Shown piece by piece: positions 1 to 9,353 of a stretch of DNA of 64,000 bases. The stretch is from Sphingopyxis witflariensis. Lineage in GTDB: Bacteria > Pseudomonadota > Alphaproteobacteria > Sphingomonadales > Sphingomonadaceae. The translations under genes and the position numbers were made by a program. The number at the start of each line of letters is the position of its first letter. The first letter of the stretch is position 1. The notes under the pieces were generated by a model. The model ran no database searches. It worked only from the letters and a program-made list of their open reading frames with translations, and was not told the DNA's origin. The stretch lies in contig NZ_NISJ01000005.1 in the NCBI RefSeq assembly GCF_002205635.1, positions 62,001 through 126,000 on the forward strand. The letters are read 5' to 3'.

Positions 1-1104
1 CCCCGGCGTCTCGCGCACGAGGCGATCGACGACCGATCCGTGGCGCAATTCGAACAGGCGCGAGCGATGCGTCTTGCCGACGATGAGCTGGGTCCCGCGG
101 GCGTCGACCAGAAACGCCTTGAGCCCGTCGACGATCGATGTCGCGGGCACCGTCGCGACGACGCCGCCGAGCCGGGTCACGAGGTTCATCACCGCGGCAA
201 GGCTCCGATGCTCCGCCTCGCCGAACGACTGCGCACGCTGTGTCTCGATATAGACGGCGGTCCACGGCGCATGGAGCGCGTCGGCGCTGCGCTTGGCGGC
301 GCGGACCAGCCCGTCGGCGCCGGGCAGTTCATTGATCGCCACCACGATCCGCTCGCCACCCGCCCAGGTGCCGCCGACCCCGAGCGCGCGGACATGGTCG
401 AGCATCTGCGCATCAACCGCCTGCGCCGCGCGCCGCAGCGCCAGTTCACGGAGCGCCGAGAGATTGGATTTGGAGAAGAAATGCGACAGCGCGCGCGTCG
501 CTTCCTGCGGCAGATAGACTTTGCCCGCCTTCAGCCGTTCAATCAGCTCGTCGGGCGGAATGTCGACGACCTCGATCTCGGCCTGCTCGAGAATGGAATC
601 GGGCACGGTTTCGCGAACACGGACGCGGGTAAAGGACGCGACGACGTCGTTCAGGCTTTCGATATGCTGGATGTTGAGCGTCGAATAAACGTCGATCCCG
701 GCGTCGAGCAGCTCCTCGACATCCTGGAAGCGCTTGGGATGTCGGCTCCCCGGCGCGTTGGTGTGGGCGAGTTCGTCGACGAGCACGAGGCGCGGCGCGC
801 GTTCGAGCACCGCGTCGATATCCATCTCGTGGAGCGTGCGGCCTTCATAGGGAACGGCGCGGCGCGCGACGATCTCATGCCCGCGAACCAGCGCCTCGGT
901 CTCGGCGCGGCCGTGGGTTTCGACGACGCCGATCACCACATCGACCCCGTCGCGCGCGCGCGCCGCGCCGTCGGTCAGCATCTCATAAGTCTTGCCAACG
1001 CCGGGCGCTGCACCCAGAAAAATCTTCAAGCGTCCTCGGCCCTCCTGCGACGCCTGCCGCAGGAGGGCTTGTGGATCAGGGCGATCTGTCTCGCCCGCCC
1101 TCAC
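1..1104 (-). CDS. kdpD: Sensor histidine kinase KdpD, N-terminal part (cut by window start)
   Basis: This is the membrane sensor kinase that senses potassium limitation and phosphorylates KdpE to switch on the kdp operon. Only the first 368 codons lie in the window, so the transmembrane and kinase domains are missing. The visible part has the KdpD cytoplasmic nucleotide-binding domain, with Walker A GAAPGVGKT at residues 31-39, then STLNIQHIESLND near residue 140, followed by a universal-stress-protein-like region with VGKTHRSR near the window edge. The start is taken as the GTG at 1104-1102, whose last two bases overlap the kdpC stop (GTGA), as expected for translational coupling. kdpE would be expected just beyond the window. 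Confidence 0.93.
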   Translation of the reverse strand, partial: MRAGETDRPDPQALLRQASQEGRGRLKIFLGAAPGVGKTYEMLTDGAARARDGVDVVIGVVETHGRAETEALVRGHEIVARRAVPYEGRTLHEMDIDAVLERAPRLVLVDELAHTNAPGSRHPKRFQDVEELLDAGIDVYSTLNIQHIESLNDVVASFTRVRVRETVPDSILEQAEIEVVDIPPDELIERLKAGKVYLPQEATRALSHFFSKSNLSALRELALRRAAQAVDAQMLDHVRALGVGGTWAGGERIVVAINELPGADGLVRAAKRSADALHAPWTAVYIETQRAQSFGEAEHRSLAAVMNLVTRLGGVVATVPATSIVDGLKAFLVDARGTQLIVGKTHRSRLFELRHGSVVDRLVRETPG

Positions 1105-1694
1105 TGAGCCGGGCCGGCCCCAAGGCGATCGAGAGCCTGGTTGAGCGCGAGGACGTTGACGCGGTCCTCACCGAGGAAACCGAGCATCGGGCCCTTGGTC
1201 TCGGCCGCGACAAGCGCACGGACGCGGGTCTCGGGCAATCCGCGGATCTTGGCGATGCGCGGCGCCTGCGCCAGTGCCGCTGCGGGCGACAGGTCGGGGT
1301 CCAGCCCCGAGCCGCTGGCGGTGATGAGATCGACCGGAACCGCCCCGGTCACGCCTTCGGCCTGCCGCTTTTCGACGTCGGCCTTGACGCGATCGGTCAG
1401 CGCCTGCGCGGTCGGGCCGAGGTTCGAGCCCGACGAGGCAAGCCCGTCATAACCATCACCCGCGGCCGAAGGCCGGGTCTGGAAATAGCGTTCGGAAGTG
1501 AAGGCCTGCCCCACGACGGTTGAACCGATGACCTTGCCCCCGGAATCGCGGATCAGGCTGCCATTGGCCTGGGCAGGGAAGAGGGTCTGTCCGATACCGG
1601 TCATCGCCAGAGGATAGCCGATGCCGAGCAGGATGGCGAACAGGATCGTCATGACGATCGCAGGTCGCAATGCGGATGTGAAATCATTGCCCAT
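1101..1694 (-). CDS. kdpC: Potassium-transporting ATPase subunit KdpC
   Basis: KdpC is the single-span subunit of the KdpFABC pump; it stabilises the complex and helps ATP binding. The 197-residue product is of normal family length. It has one N-terminal membrane helix (about residues 12-34, IVMTILFAILLGIGYPLAM) followed by a periplasmic domain with the family stretch VVGQAFTSERYFQTRPSA and the SGSNLGPT motif. It starts 12 bases after kdpB ends, and its stop codon overlaps the kdpD start, so kdpB, kdpC and kdpD appear to be translationally linked. Confidence 0.96.
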   Translation of the reverse strand: MGNDFTSALRPAIVMTILFAILLGIGYPLAMTGIGQTLFPAQANGSLIRDSGGKVIGSTVVGQAFTSERYFQTRPSAAGDGYDGLASSGSNLGPTAQALTDRVKADVEKRQAEGVTGAVPVDLITASGSGLDPDLSPAAALAQAPRIAKIRGLPETRVRALVAAETKGPMLGFLGEDRVNVLALNQALDRLGAGPAQ

Positions 1695-1706
1695 GGTTAT
1701 GCTCCC

Positions 1707-3746
1707 TCAGGCGAGACCGAGGCCGCCAACGGCCAGGTCGATAAGTTTGATGCCGATGAACGGCGCGATCAGACCGCCCAGCCCATAGACGGCCAGGTTG
1801 CGGGCAAGCAAAGGCCCCGCCCCCATCGGCTTGTAGGCGACGCCGCGCAGCGCGAGCGGGACGAGCAGCGGGATGATGAGGGCGTTGAAGATGATCGCCG
1901 ACAGGATCGCGCTTTCGGGGCTCCCCAGCCCCATGACGTTGAGCACACCAAGCCCCGGGTAAAGGACGACAAACATCGCGGGGATGATCGCGAAATATTT
2001 GGCAACATCGTTCGCGACCGAGAAGGTGGTGAGCGCACCGCGGGTCATCAGCAATTGCTTGCCGAGCCCGACGACCTCGATCAGCTTGGTCGGATCGCTG
2101 TCGAGGTCGACCATATTGCCCGCCTCGCGCGCCGCCTGCGTCCCGGTGTTCATCGCGACGCCGACGTCGGCCTGCGCCAGCGCGGGCGCGTCGTTGGTGC
2201 CATCGCCGCACATCGCGACGAGCCGCCCGCCCTGCTGTTCCTTGCGGATCAGTTCGAGCTTGTCCTCGGGCGTTGCCTGCGCGAGGAAATCATCGACCCC
2301 GGCTTCGGCGGCGATCGCCGCGGCGGTCAGCGGGTTGTCGCCGGTAATCATCACCGTGCGAATCCCCATCTGGCGCAATTCGCCGAACCGTTCGCGGATG
2401 CCCGCCTTGACGATATCCTTCAGGAAGATCGCGCCGAGCAGCTTGCCGTCGACCGCCACCGCAAGCGGGGTGCCGCCCCCACGCGCGATCTCGTCGGTGA
2501 TACGGCGCAGTTCGGTGGCGGCCGCGGTTTCCTCGACCCCCGGATTGGCCTTGAACACCGAATCGACGGCGCCCTTCTGGATGATCGACGTGCCGATCTG
2601 GACCCCCGAGATGCGCGTCTGCGCGGTGAAGGGGATGACCTCGGCGCCCGACGGCAGCGCCTGGGTCGTGACGTTGAACCGTTCGCGCGCCAGAACGACG
2701 ATCGAGCGGCCCTCAGGCGTCTCGTCGGCGAGGCTCGCGAGCAGCGCCGCTTCGGCCAGTTCGCCGACCTGAACGCCGCCGACCGGGCGGAATTCGCTCG
2801 CCTGCCGGTCGCCGATCGTGATCGTGCCGGTCTTGTCGAGCAGCAGCACGTCGATATCGCCCGCCGCCTCGACCGCGCGGCCCGATTTGGCGAGGACGTT
2901 GAAGCGCACGAGACGATCCATGCCGGCGATGCCAATCGCCGAGAGCAGCGCCGCGATCGTCGTCGGGATGAGCGTGATGAGCAGCGCCGCAAGGATGCTG
3001 ACGGGGATTGCGCCGCCCGCATAAGAGGCGAAGCCCGGAATGGTGCCGACCGCGATCAGGAAGATGATCGTCAGGCCGACAAGCAACAGGGTCAGCGCGA
3101 TCTCGTTCGGCGTCTTCTGCCGTTCGGCGCCTTCGACGAGTGCGATCATCCGGTCGAGGAAGCCCTGCCCCGGACCCACGGTCACCCGCACGCGGATCTC
3201 GTCCGATATGACGCGCGTGCCCGCGGTGACCGCCGAGCGATCGCCGCCCGCCTCGCGAATCACCGGCGCGCTTTCGCCGGTGATCGCCGCCTCATTGACC
3301 GACGCGACGCCAAAGACGACTTCGCCGTCCGACGGAATGAGGTCGCCGGTTTCGACGAGGACGATGTCACCGATTTTGAGCGCGCTCGCGGGAACATTTT
3401 CGATCTGGCGGGCGTCGCCGCCCTTGAGCCGCTTGGCGGTCAGTTCGGCCTTGGCGGCGCGCAGCGAGGCCGCCTGTGCCTTGCCGCGCCCCTCGGCCAG
3501 CGCCTCGGCAAAGGTGCCGAACAACACCGTGAGCCAGAGCCAGATGACGAGTTGCAGCTTGAAGCCGGTCGCAAGGCCATCCTGCCCGACGACGAGCAAT
3601 ATGGTGAGCAGCACCGCGACGACCGCGGTGGTGAACATTACCGGGTTCTGGACCAGTTCCTTGGGTTTGAGTTTGCGAAATGCGTCACCGATCGCCGGAA
3701 CGATCAGGTCGGCGGTGAACAGCGATTTTGTGTCTGCGCGTGCCAT
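1707..3746 (-). CDS. kdpB: Potassium-transporting P-type ATPase subunit KdpB
   Basis: KdpB is the catalytic P-type ATPase of the KdpFABC complex and drives high-affinity potassium import. At 679 residues it has the family length. Visible motifs in order are the dephosphorylation loop TGES at 156-159, the membrane IPTTI segment near 260, the phosphorylation motif DKTGT with Asp304, and the hinge [19 protein letters not shown] in the C-terminal half. Several hydrophobic helices flank these. It lies 13 bases after kdpA and 12 before kdpC, in the usual A-B-C order. Identification is secure; no damaged motif is visible. Confidence 0.98.
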   Translation of the reverse strand: MARADTKSLFTADLIVPAIGDAFRKLKPKELVQNPVMFTTAVVAVLLTILLVVGQDGLATGFKLQLVIWLWLTVLFGTFAEALAEGRGKAQAASLRAAKAELTAKRLKGGDARQIENVPASALKIGDIVLVETGDLIPSDGEVVFGVASVNEAAITGESAPVIREAGGDRSAVTAGTRVISDEIRVRVTVGPGQGFLDRMIALVEGAERQKTPNEIALTLLLVGLTIIFLIAVGTIPGFASYAGGAIPVSILAALLITLIPTTIAALLSAIGIAGMDRLVRFNVLAKSGRAVEAAGDIDVLLLDKTGTITIGDRQASEFRPVGGVQVGELAEAALLASLADETPEGRSIVVLARERFNVTTQALPSGAEVIPFTAQTRISGVQIGTSIIQKGAVDSVFKANPGVEETAAATELRRITDEIARGGGTPLAVAVDGKLLGAIFLKDIVKAGIRERFGELRQMGIRTVMITGDNPLTAAAIAAEAGVDDFLAQATPEDKLELIRKEQQGGRLVAMCGDGTNDAPALAQADVGVAMNTGTQAAREAGNMVDLDSDPTKLIEVVGLGKQLLMTRGALTTFSVANDVAKYFAIIPAMFVVLYPGLGVLNVMGLGSPESAILSAIIFNALIIPLLVPLALRGVAYKPMGAGPLLARNLAVYGLGGLIAPFIGIKLIDLAVGGLGLA

Positions 3747-3759
3747 ATCGGCCCCCCGC

Positions 3760-5463
3760 TTAGAAGGTTTGACCGCTGATCATCGCGAGATGATCGGCGA
3801 TGGGACCGAGCGCGAGGCTCGGCAGGAAGGTAAGGCCGCCCACGATCAGAATGATCCCGACCAACAGGCCGACCCAAAGGCCGCCGGTGGTCGGAAACGA
3901 CCCTGCGCTCTCGGGCGTATATTTCTTCGCCGCGAGGCTCCCGGCGATCGCCAGCATGGGCACGATGATGAAGAAGCGGCCAAGCCACATCGCCACACCG
4001 AGCAAGCCATTATACCAGGGCGTGTTCGCGGTCAGACCGGCAAAGGCCGACCCATTGTTCGCGACCGCCGAGGTGAAGGCGTAGAGGATCTCCGAAAAGC
4101 CATGCGGGCCCTTGTTGAGCGGCCCGGCCAGCCCCGCTTCGGCCACCGACGAGAGCGCGGTGAAGCCAAGGATGGTGAGCGGCAGGATGGCGATCGCCAG
4201 CACCGCGAGCTTCACTTCGCGTGCCTCGATCTTCTTGCCGACATATTCAGGCGTCCGGCCGACCATCAGCCCGGCGACGAACACCGCGAGGATGGCGAAC
4301 AACAGGAAGCCATAGATGCCCGCACCGACGCCCCCGATGACGACTTCGCCGAGCTGCATATTGAACAGCGGGATCATGCCGCCGAGCGCGGTGAAGCTGT
4401 CGTGCATCGCATTGACCGCACCGCACGATGCCGCGGTGGTGACGACCGAGAAGAGCGCCGACGCGGCAATGCCGAACCGGACTTCCTTGCCCTCCATATT
4501 GCCGCCCGTGATGCCGAGCTGATGCAGGATCGGGTTGCCCGCGGCTTCCTGCCAATATGTGATGCTGACACCGGCGACGAACAGGATGAGCATCGCCGAA
4601 AGAATTGCCCAGCCCTGACGCGTGTTGCCGACGGCCTTGCCGAAGGTCCAGGTCAGGCCGAAGCCGATCAGGAAGATCGACAGCATCTGCACGAGGTTGG
4701 TCAGCGCATTGGGGTTTTCGAACGGATGCGCGCTGTTGACGTTGAAGAAGCCGCCACCGTTGGTGCCGAGCAGCTTGATCGCTTCCTGGCTGGCCACCGG
4801 GCCGAGCAGAAGCGACTGTTTGGCGCCTTCAAGCGTCGAGACATCGACCACGCCCGCCAGCGTCTGTGGCACGCCATTGGCGATGTAGAAAATCGTCAGC
4901 AACACGCAGAGCGGCAGGAGCAAATAGAGCGTCACCCGCGTCGCATCGGCCCAGAAATTGCCGATTGTCGTCGCCGACTTCCGTGCAAAGCCGCGAAACA
5001 GCGCGAAAGCGAGCGCGATGCCCGTCGCCGCCGACAGGAAGTTGTGGATCGTCAGCCCCAGCATCTGGCTGAGGTTCGACATCGTCGATTCGCCGCCATA
5101 GCTTTGCCAGTTGGTGTTGGTCGTAAAACTGATCGCGGTGTTGAACGACAGATGCTCGCCGACCCCGGCCAGCCCCTGCGGATTGCCCGGAAGCACACCC
5201 TGAAGCCGCAGCACGGCATAGGTAAACAGCAAGAGCGTGAAGTTGAAGAGGAGCATGTGCACCGCATAACGGCGCCAGCTTTGTTCGGCATTGGGGTCGA
5301 TGCCAGCGAGCTTGTAAAAGCCGCTCTCGACGGGGCCGAGTAGCGCGTGAAGCGGGGTTCGGCGCCCTTCGTAAAGCGCGAAAAGCCATAGGCCGACCGG
5401 TTTGGTCAGCGCGAGCAAGATGCCGATAAAGGCGAAGATGAGGATCCATCCCTGAATGGTCAT
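3760..5463 (-). CDS. kdpA: Potassium-transporting ATPase subunit KdpA
   Basis: KdpA is the potassium-binding, channel-like subunit of the KdpFABC pump in the inner membrane. The 567-residue protein is highly hydrophobic with about ten membrane segments and contains several glycine-rich selectivity-filter-like loops, including [32 protein letters not shown] and [13 protein letters not shown]. The start follows kdpF by 14 bases and has a good ribosome site (AAGGGAG). It is the third of the core kdp genes in a tightly packed operon. Confidence 0.97.
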   Translation of the reverse strand: MTIQGWILIFAFIGILLALTKPVGLWLFALYEGRRTPLHALLGPVESGFYKLAGIDPNAEQSWRRYAVHMLLFNFTLLLFTYAVLRLQGVLPGNPQGLAGVGEHLSFNTAISFTTNTNWQSYGGESTMSNLSQMLGLTIHNFLSAATGIALAFALFRGFARKSATTIGNFWADATRVTLYLLLPLCVLLTIFYIANGVPQTLAGVVDVSTLEGAKQSLLLGPVASQEAIKLLGTNGGGFFNVNSAHPFENPNALTNLVQMLSIFLIGFGLTWTFGKAVGNTRQGWAILSAMLILFVAGVSITYWQEAAGNPILHQLGITGGNMEGKEVRFGIAASALFSVVTTAASCGAVNAMHDSFTALGGMIPLFNMQLGEVVIGGVGAGIYGFLLFAILAVFVAGLMVGRTPEYVGKKIEAREVKLAVLAIAILPLTILGFTALSSVAEAGLAGPLNKGPHGFSEILYAFTSAVANNGSAFAGLTANTPWYNGLLGVAMWLGRFFIIVPMLAIAGSLAAKKYTPESAGSFPTTGGLWVGLLVGIILIVGGLTFLPSLALGPIADHLAMISGQTF

Positions 5464-5477
5464 ACGGGCGCTCCCTT

Positions 5478-5567
5478 CTAGAAGCGTTCGGGGCGGATCA
5501 GCACCGCCACGAGATAGAGAAGAAGACCGATCGCGGTGATCGCGGCGAGCCAGAGGTCGATGGTCAT
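5478..5567 (-). CDS. kdpF: KdpF, small stabilising subunit of the Kdp pump
   Basis: This 29-residue ORF lies directly upstream of kdpA and reads [16 protein letters not shown], then [13 protein letters not shown]. One hydrophobic helix ending in a short basic R-P-E-R-F tail is the typical KdpF form; the tail resembles the LLRPEKF or IHPERF ends seen in the family. KdpF is a lipid-like stabiliser of the KdpABC complex. Its ribosome site GAGGTGA overlaps the stop codon of the preceding 27-residue ORF, which supports coupled translation. Confidence 0.9.
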   Translation of the reverse strand: MTIDLWLAAITAIGLLLYLVAVLIRPERF

Positions 5568-5576
5568 GGCGTCACC

Positions 5577-5660
5577 TCACGCATTGTCGCACAGGCGGAC
5601 ATAGGCGAGCGTTGCCGCCAGCAGTCCGGCCAGTATCGAAATCCAGAGCAGATCCTGCAT
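5577..5660 (-). CDS. 27-residue membrane microprotein in the kdp operon
   Basis: A complete small ORF reading MQDLLWISILAGLLAA then TLAYVRLCDNA. It has a strong ribosome site (GGAAGGAACG, ending five bases before the ATG) that begins at the last base of the upstream porin gene's stop codon. It ends nine bases before kdpF. The product is a single membrane helix with a short polar tail ending Arg-Leu-Cys-Asp. Small proteins with a similar YVRxC or VRLCE ending sit upstream of kdpF/kdpA in many proteobacteria and are often left unannotated or given vague names. Its role is unknown; a second KdpF-like accessory peptide is an inference from position and shape. Confidence 0.75.
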   Translation of the reverse strand: MQDLLWISILAGLLAATLAYVRLCDNA

Positions 5661-5672
5661 CTTCGTTCCTTC

Positions 5673-6521
5673 CTAGAATGCCGCGGTCAGCGACACGACG
5701 ACCGCCGCGTCGGCGATCGATCCGATGCCATCCTGGCCTTTGCTGAAGCCGGGCTGGAGGTAATCCGCCTTGGCTGCGGAAATGTCGGTATCGACGTAGC
5801 TGACGTTCAGCGTCAGATTGCGCCACGTCGCATCGGCGCCGATCGACCAGTCCCAATAATTGCCGGTAGGCGTCAGCGCGGTCGCATTGGGGCCGAGCCC
5901 GTCGTGACCCGAGCTATGTCCAATATGGGCCTTGGCCGTGATCGGCGTCCCCGCGATCGCCATCGCAGCATCCCCCCAGACATAGAGGTTATCCTCTTTG
6001 TCGCCGGGGTGATTATATACGCCCAGCGCAGCGTCGGCGCCCGTATTATACCAGCGGCCAAGCGCCTGCTGTTTCGGGGCATAAGCCGCGCCCGCGGTCA
6101 GCGTCGCGGGTCCGGCGGTGCCGGTCAGTTTGACATAGGGTTCGGCGAAATCGCTTTTGTCCGCGCCGCCCGGATACATATACCAGGTCAGTCCGACATC
6201 GAGCGTGGCATTGTCCGACAGCTTCGCCTTATACCCCCCGATCAGGTCAAGCTCCATATTGGCACCGCCGAACGTGCCCCAGCTCGACAGGTTCGACGCC
6301 CACGCCCCGGCGTAAAAACCGCTTTCGTGGGTGATCGTCACCCCGCCCTGAACCGCCATATTCTCGTCGGTCTGCGACACGCCGCGAAAGCGATAGTCGG
6401 AGGTCAGCGCCGCCGAACCGCTGACGACGATCGCAGGGGCGGCCTCTTCAGACTGCGCATAGGCTGGCGCCGCGGCGAAGCCCGCGAGGCCGATCATCGG
6501 TACAAACAGATATGTGTGCAT
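5673..6521 (-). CDS. TIGR02001/Gcw_chp-family outer-membrane porin-like protein
   Basis: A 282-residue secreted protein with a signal peptide (FVPMIGLAGFAAAPAYAQ, cleavage near residue 23) and a mature part of alternating amphipathic strands. The N-terminal stretch ALTSDYRFRGVSQTDENMAVQGG is the hallmark of the Gcw_chp family (TIGR02001), and the protein ends with an aromatic residue (SLTAAF) as outer-membrane beta-barrels do. The start at 6521 was chosen for its GGGGGACTT ribosome site; an in-frame extension upstream has no support. It ends only 12 bases before the microprotein and appears to be the first gene of the kdp operon, so it may form an outer-membrane path for K+ or a related solute. 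The substrate is not known. Confidence 0.8.
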   Translation of the reverse strand: MHTYLFVPMIGLAGFAAAPAYAQSEEAAPAIVVSGSAALTSDYRFRGVSQTDENMAVQGGVTITHESGFYAGAWASNLSSWGTFGGANMELDLIGGYKAKLSDNATLDVGLTWYMYPGGADKSDFAEPYVKLTGTAGPATLTAGAAYAPKQQALGRWYNTGADAALGVYNHPGDKEDNLYVWGDAAMAIAGTPITAKAHIGHSSGHDGLGPNATALTPTGNYWDWSIGADATWRNLTLNVSYVDTDISAAKADYLQPGFSKGQDGIGSIADAAVVVSLTAAF

Positions 6522-6606
6522 AAGTCCCCCATTCGCAACTCCGGCACCGCCAATCGGTGCGGAATGCGAATCTTGAGGGGGCTCAATTAGGTGGGGCGGG
6601 CATTTC

Positions 6607-6650
6607 AATTCGAGAGCGAATTCGGCCATCCGCATATGTTTTGCATATGC
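6607..6650 (-). promoter_or_regulatory. Paired inverted repeats upstream of the porin-kdp operon
   Basis: Two short perfect inverted repeats lie 86-129 bases upstream of the first gene of the operon. The first is AATTCG-AGAG-CGAATT (6607-6622). The second is GCATATG-TTTT-GCATATGC (6632-6650), in which each arm is itself a palindrome. They are candidate binding sites for KdpE or another regulator. No consensus for KdpE in this lineage is known to me, so the assignment is inference. Confidence 0.4.
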
Positions 6651-6706
6651 TGACGCGATTATTGTCGGTTCGCGCGCCGGAGCGGTTAGGGTGTGACGGT
6701 GATGCT

Positions 6707-6802
6707 CGTCATTGCGAGGAGCGAAGCGACGCGGCAATCTCCAGCTATCGACCATGCGCAAGTTCGATGGCTGAAGATTGCTTCGCTTCGCTCGCAATGA
6801 CG
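6707..6802. repeat. Palindromic intergenic repeat (CGTCATTGCGAGG type)
   Basis: A large stem-loop with arms CGTCATTGCGAGGAGCGAAG on the left and CTTCGCTTCGCTCGCAATGACG on the right, separated by about 50 bases. This is a REP-like dispersed element common in alphaproteobacterial genomes. It sits between the porin promoter region and the 3' end of the first sulfatase gene. Confidence 0.75.
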
Positions 6803-6815
6803 ATAGAGAGCGCCG

Positions 6816-8462
6816 TCAGTTGGTCCAGTAGACATAATCCTGACTATCCTTCCACGGCGCGTTGAGCGGCACGTCGATCCGCACCGGCGCCTCGATCAGC
6901 CCTGGCCAGATCGGCTTCGCCATATCCCTGTTCTGCGCCACCAGCATCGCGCGCATCTGCGCGACCCGCTGCGGATCGGACGCCGCCAGATCATGTTTTT
7001 CGGTCGGATCGACGGCGAGATTATAGAGGCGCGCCTGTTCGGGGCGCTTCGTCACCTGCAATTTCCAGTCGCCCGCGCGCACCGCGCGATAGTCGCCCGA
7101 TCGCCAGTAAAGCGCCTCGCGCTTCGCCGAACCCGCGAGAATATTCTCGCTGTCGATCCGCCGGTCGCCCGGCACCGCCGCCCCCGCCGCGCCGGCGATC
7201 GTCGCAAACAGGTCGATATGCCCGGTCATGTCGGCACGCTGCGTCGCGGGTGCGATTTTCGCCGGCCAGCGCATGAAGAGTGGGGTGCGGATGCCGCCCT
7301 CAAAGAAGGTCGCCTTCCATCCGCGATACGGCGCGTTGAGATGTTCGATGCCATTATACCAGGCACCGCCATTGTCGCTGGTGAAGATGACGAGCGTATT
7401 GTCGTCGATCCCCTGCTCTTTCAGCTTCGCCATCACATCGCCGATGCGCCGGTCGAGCTGCGCGATCATCGCGCCATAGACGCGGGTCTTGTGATCCTTG
7501 ATCTGCGGCAGCCGGTCATAGTCGGCGCGCGTCGCCTGCAATGGCGTGTGCGGCGCATTGAAGGCCAGATACATGAAGAAGGGCCGGTTCCGGTTGGCCT
7601 CGATCGCCGTCATCGCCTGATCGGCGAAATAGTCGGTCATATGCCCCTTGGGGTGGAAACGCTTGCTGCCGTTGAAGGTGACGGCATGACGCAAATTGGC
7701 CCAGATGAAGCGGTCGATGCGGTCCCACGGCAGCTTCGCATTGACGACATCGGGGTCATCCTCCGCCATGAACATCGCCGCGCCGCCGAGCACCGCAAGG
7801 CTTTCGTCGAAGCCCTGCGCTTGCGGTTGCAGCGCCGGAGCCTCACCGAGATGCCATTTGCCGATATGCAATGTGTGATAGCCCGCCGCCTTCACCGCCT
7901 CGGCAATCGTCACCTCGCTCGCGGGGACGCCCATGTCGGGATAATCGGGAATGTCGGGGGTGATCAGATCGCCGTGGAATATCGGCTGCAAAGGCCCCAC
8001 CCCCTCGCCATGCGCCATATTTTCGGCGAATTGCACCGGCACCGCAGTATATTCGAAGCCGAAGCGCGTCGGGTAGCGCCCCGTCATCATCGCCGCGCGC
8101 GACGGCGAGCAGGTCGCGTTGGCGGCATAGGCGGTGGTGAAATTCATCCCCTGCCGCGCCAGCGCGTCGATATTCGGGGTCTGAACGATCCCGCCCGCGA
8201 CCCCGCCGCCATTCAGACTGATGTCGTTGAACCCAAGATCATCGGCAACGATCAGGATGATGTTCGGCGGGCGTTTGCCCCCAGGCGGACTGGGGGGCGC
8301 CTTCGCCGGCCCCTGCTGCCACACGACCGGCCGGTTGTCCTGCACCGGATCGCGCCAGTCCTGGAGCAACCCGGGCAGGCGATATTTATTCACCTGAAAG
8401 CCCCAATATCCGCCCGCCGCCAGCGCAGCTACCACGCCCAGCGCCACCCACCGCTTTTTCAT
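6816..8462 (-). CDS. Type I sulfatase (arylsulfatase family)
   Basis: A 548-residue sulfatase that would hydrolyse sulfate esters outside the cytoplasm. The N-terminus is a membrane anchor or uncleaved signal (VALGVVAALAAGGYWGF). The core opens with NIILIVADDLGFND, whose Asp pair at 74-75 binds calcium, followed by the CSPSR motif with Cys118 as the formylglycine precursor, then GKWHLG and FTSDNGG. It therefore needs a formylglycine-generating enzyme, which is not in the window. The start at 8462 has a GGTGGGG ribosome site. It diverges from a TetR-family gene across a 123-base region that carries a strong inverted repeat. A second sulfatase lies nearby at 10322-12166. Confidence 0.93.
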   Translation of the reverse strand: MKKRWVALGVVAALAAGGYWGFQVNKYRLPGLLQDWRDPVQDNRPVVWQQGPAKAPPSPPGGKRPPNIILIVADDLGFNDISLNGGGVAGGIVQTPNIDALARQGMNFTTAYAANATCSPSRAAMMTGRYPTRFGFEYTAVPVQFAENMAHGEGVGPLQPIFHGDLITPDIPDYPDMGVPASEVTIAEAVKAAGYHTLHIGKWHLGEAPALQPQAQGFDESLAVLGGAAMFMAEDDPDVVNAKLPWDRIDRFIWANLRHAVTFNGSKRFHPKGHMTDYFADQAMTAIEANRNRPFFMYLAFNAPHTPLQATRADYDRLPQIKDHKTRVYGAMIAQLDRRIGDVMAKLKEQGIDDNTLVIFTSDNGGAWYNGIEHLNAPYRGWKATFFEGGIRTPLFMRWPAKIAPATQRADMTGHIDLFATIAGAAGAAVPGDRRIDSENILAGSAKREALYWRSGDYRAVRAGDWKLQVTKRPEQARLYNLAVDPTEKHDLAASDPQRVAQMRAMLVAQNRDMAKPIWPGLIEAPVRIDVPLNAPWKDSQDYVYWTN

Positions 8463-8487
8463 CGCCCCACCCATTCCCACATGGTCC

Positions 8488-8516
8488 ATATTATGGCACT
8501 ATATGTGTCATTATAT
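8488..8516. promoter_or_regulatory. Inverted-repeat operator between sulfatase and tetR genes
   Basis: A near-perfect 29-bp palindrome: ATATTATGGCAC, five bases TATAT, then GTGTCATTATAT; ten of twelve arm pairs match. It is 26 bases upstream of the sulfatase start and about 70 upstream of the tetR start, the usual place for a TetR operator controlling both directions. The same GGCA-N7-TGTCA core recurs before the second sulfatase (12188-12203). Confidence 0.65.
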
Positions 8517-8585
8517 TCCGGCGCGCGCAACCGGCTTTGGCGTGGCCCATTGACCCCGGCGGAAAACCGGGCCAGCGGAGGGCAT

Positions 8586-9212
8586 ATGACAATGGGAGAG
8601 CAAAAAACGATCAAGCCAAAGGCTGCCTCCGCGCGTGTCGACGGCCGGCGCGAACGCAGCCGGTCGAGCCACCGCCGCATCGTCGAGGCGATGATGGAGT
8701 TGATCGCGGGCGGCGACCTGATGCCCAGCGCCGCACGCGTGGCCGAAGAGGCCGGCATCGGCCTGCGCACCGTGTTTCGCCATTTCGACGATATGGATTC
8801 GCTCTACGGCGAGATATCGGCGACGATCGCCGAGCGGGTGCTCCCGATCGTCATCGCCCCCTATGCCGGCGACGACTGGCGCGCGCATATCCGCGAACTC
8901 GCGCGGCGCCGCGTCCGCGTGTTCGAGACGATGCTGCCCTTCCGCCTTGCCGCGAACATCAAACGCTACCAGTCGCCCTTTCTGATGGGCCAATATGGTC
9001 AGGTCATCACGATCGAGCGCGAACTGGTGCTGCGCCTGCTGCCCGCCCATGTGCTGAGCCATCGCATCACGGCGGAGGCGCTATGCGCCACCCTGTCGTT
9101 CCAGAACTGGCGCGCGCTGCGCCACGACCAGAGCCTGTCGTCCGAAGAAGCGGGCACGGTGACCGCGCATATGGTCGAGGCGCTGATCGCAACGCTGCCC
9201 GCCGAGGGGTGA
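8586..9212 (+). CDS. TetR/AcrR-family transcriptional regulator
   Basis: A 208-residue one-component regulator. The N-terminal third holds the TetR helix-turn-helix, visible in SAARVAEEAGIGLRTVFRHF followed by DDMDSLYGEI; the rest is a helical ligand-binding domain with no recognisable ligand signature. The start ATG at 8586 has the site GGAGGGCAT; a long in-frame extension to 6993 is antisense to the sulfatase and was rejected. Position and the shared inverted repeat suggest it represses the divergent sulfatase and probably the second sulfatase too. The inducer would be expected to be a sulfated substrate or its desulfated product, which is inference. Confidence 0.9.
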   Translation: MTMGEQKTIKPKAASARVDGRRERSRSSHRRIVEAMMELIAGGDLMPSAARVAEEAGIGLRTVFRHFDDMDSLYGEISATIAERVLPIVIAPYAGDDWRAHIRELARRRVRVFETMLPFRLAANIKRYQSPFLMGQYGQVITIERELVLRLLPAHVLSHRITAEALCATLSFQNWRALRHDQSLSSEEAGTVTAHMVEALIATLPAEG

Positions 9213-9353
9213 TCGCGCGGGCGGCGTGGACTGATCCGGCTGGCAGCTAACGACCAATTGCGGACATCGCGAGATGGCGTAATAGAACGAGATCATCTCG
9301 CTTCGGCTCGCCACTACGGGTAGAAGGAGCGATTGATTAAAGTGGGGCTGACA

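Noticed and set aside
40..1107. Long plus-strand open frame over the kdpD region
   Set aside because: The minus strand encodes KdpD with a clear Walker A and family motifs; the plus frame is a GC-driven antisense shadow.
3040..5343. 767-codon plus-strand frame across kdpB and kdpA
   Set aside because: Composition is typical of an antisense shadow, and the opposite strand holds the two conserved pump genes.
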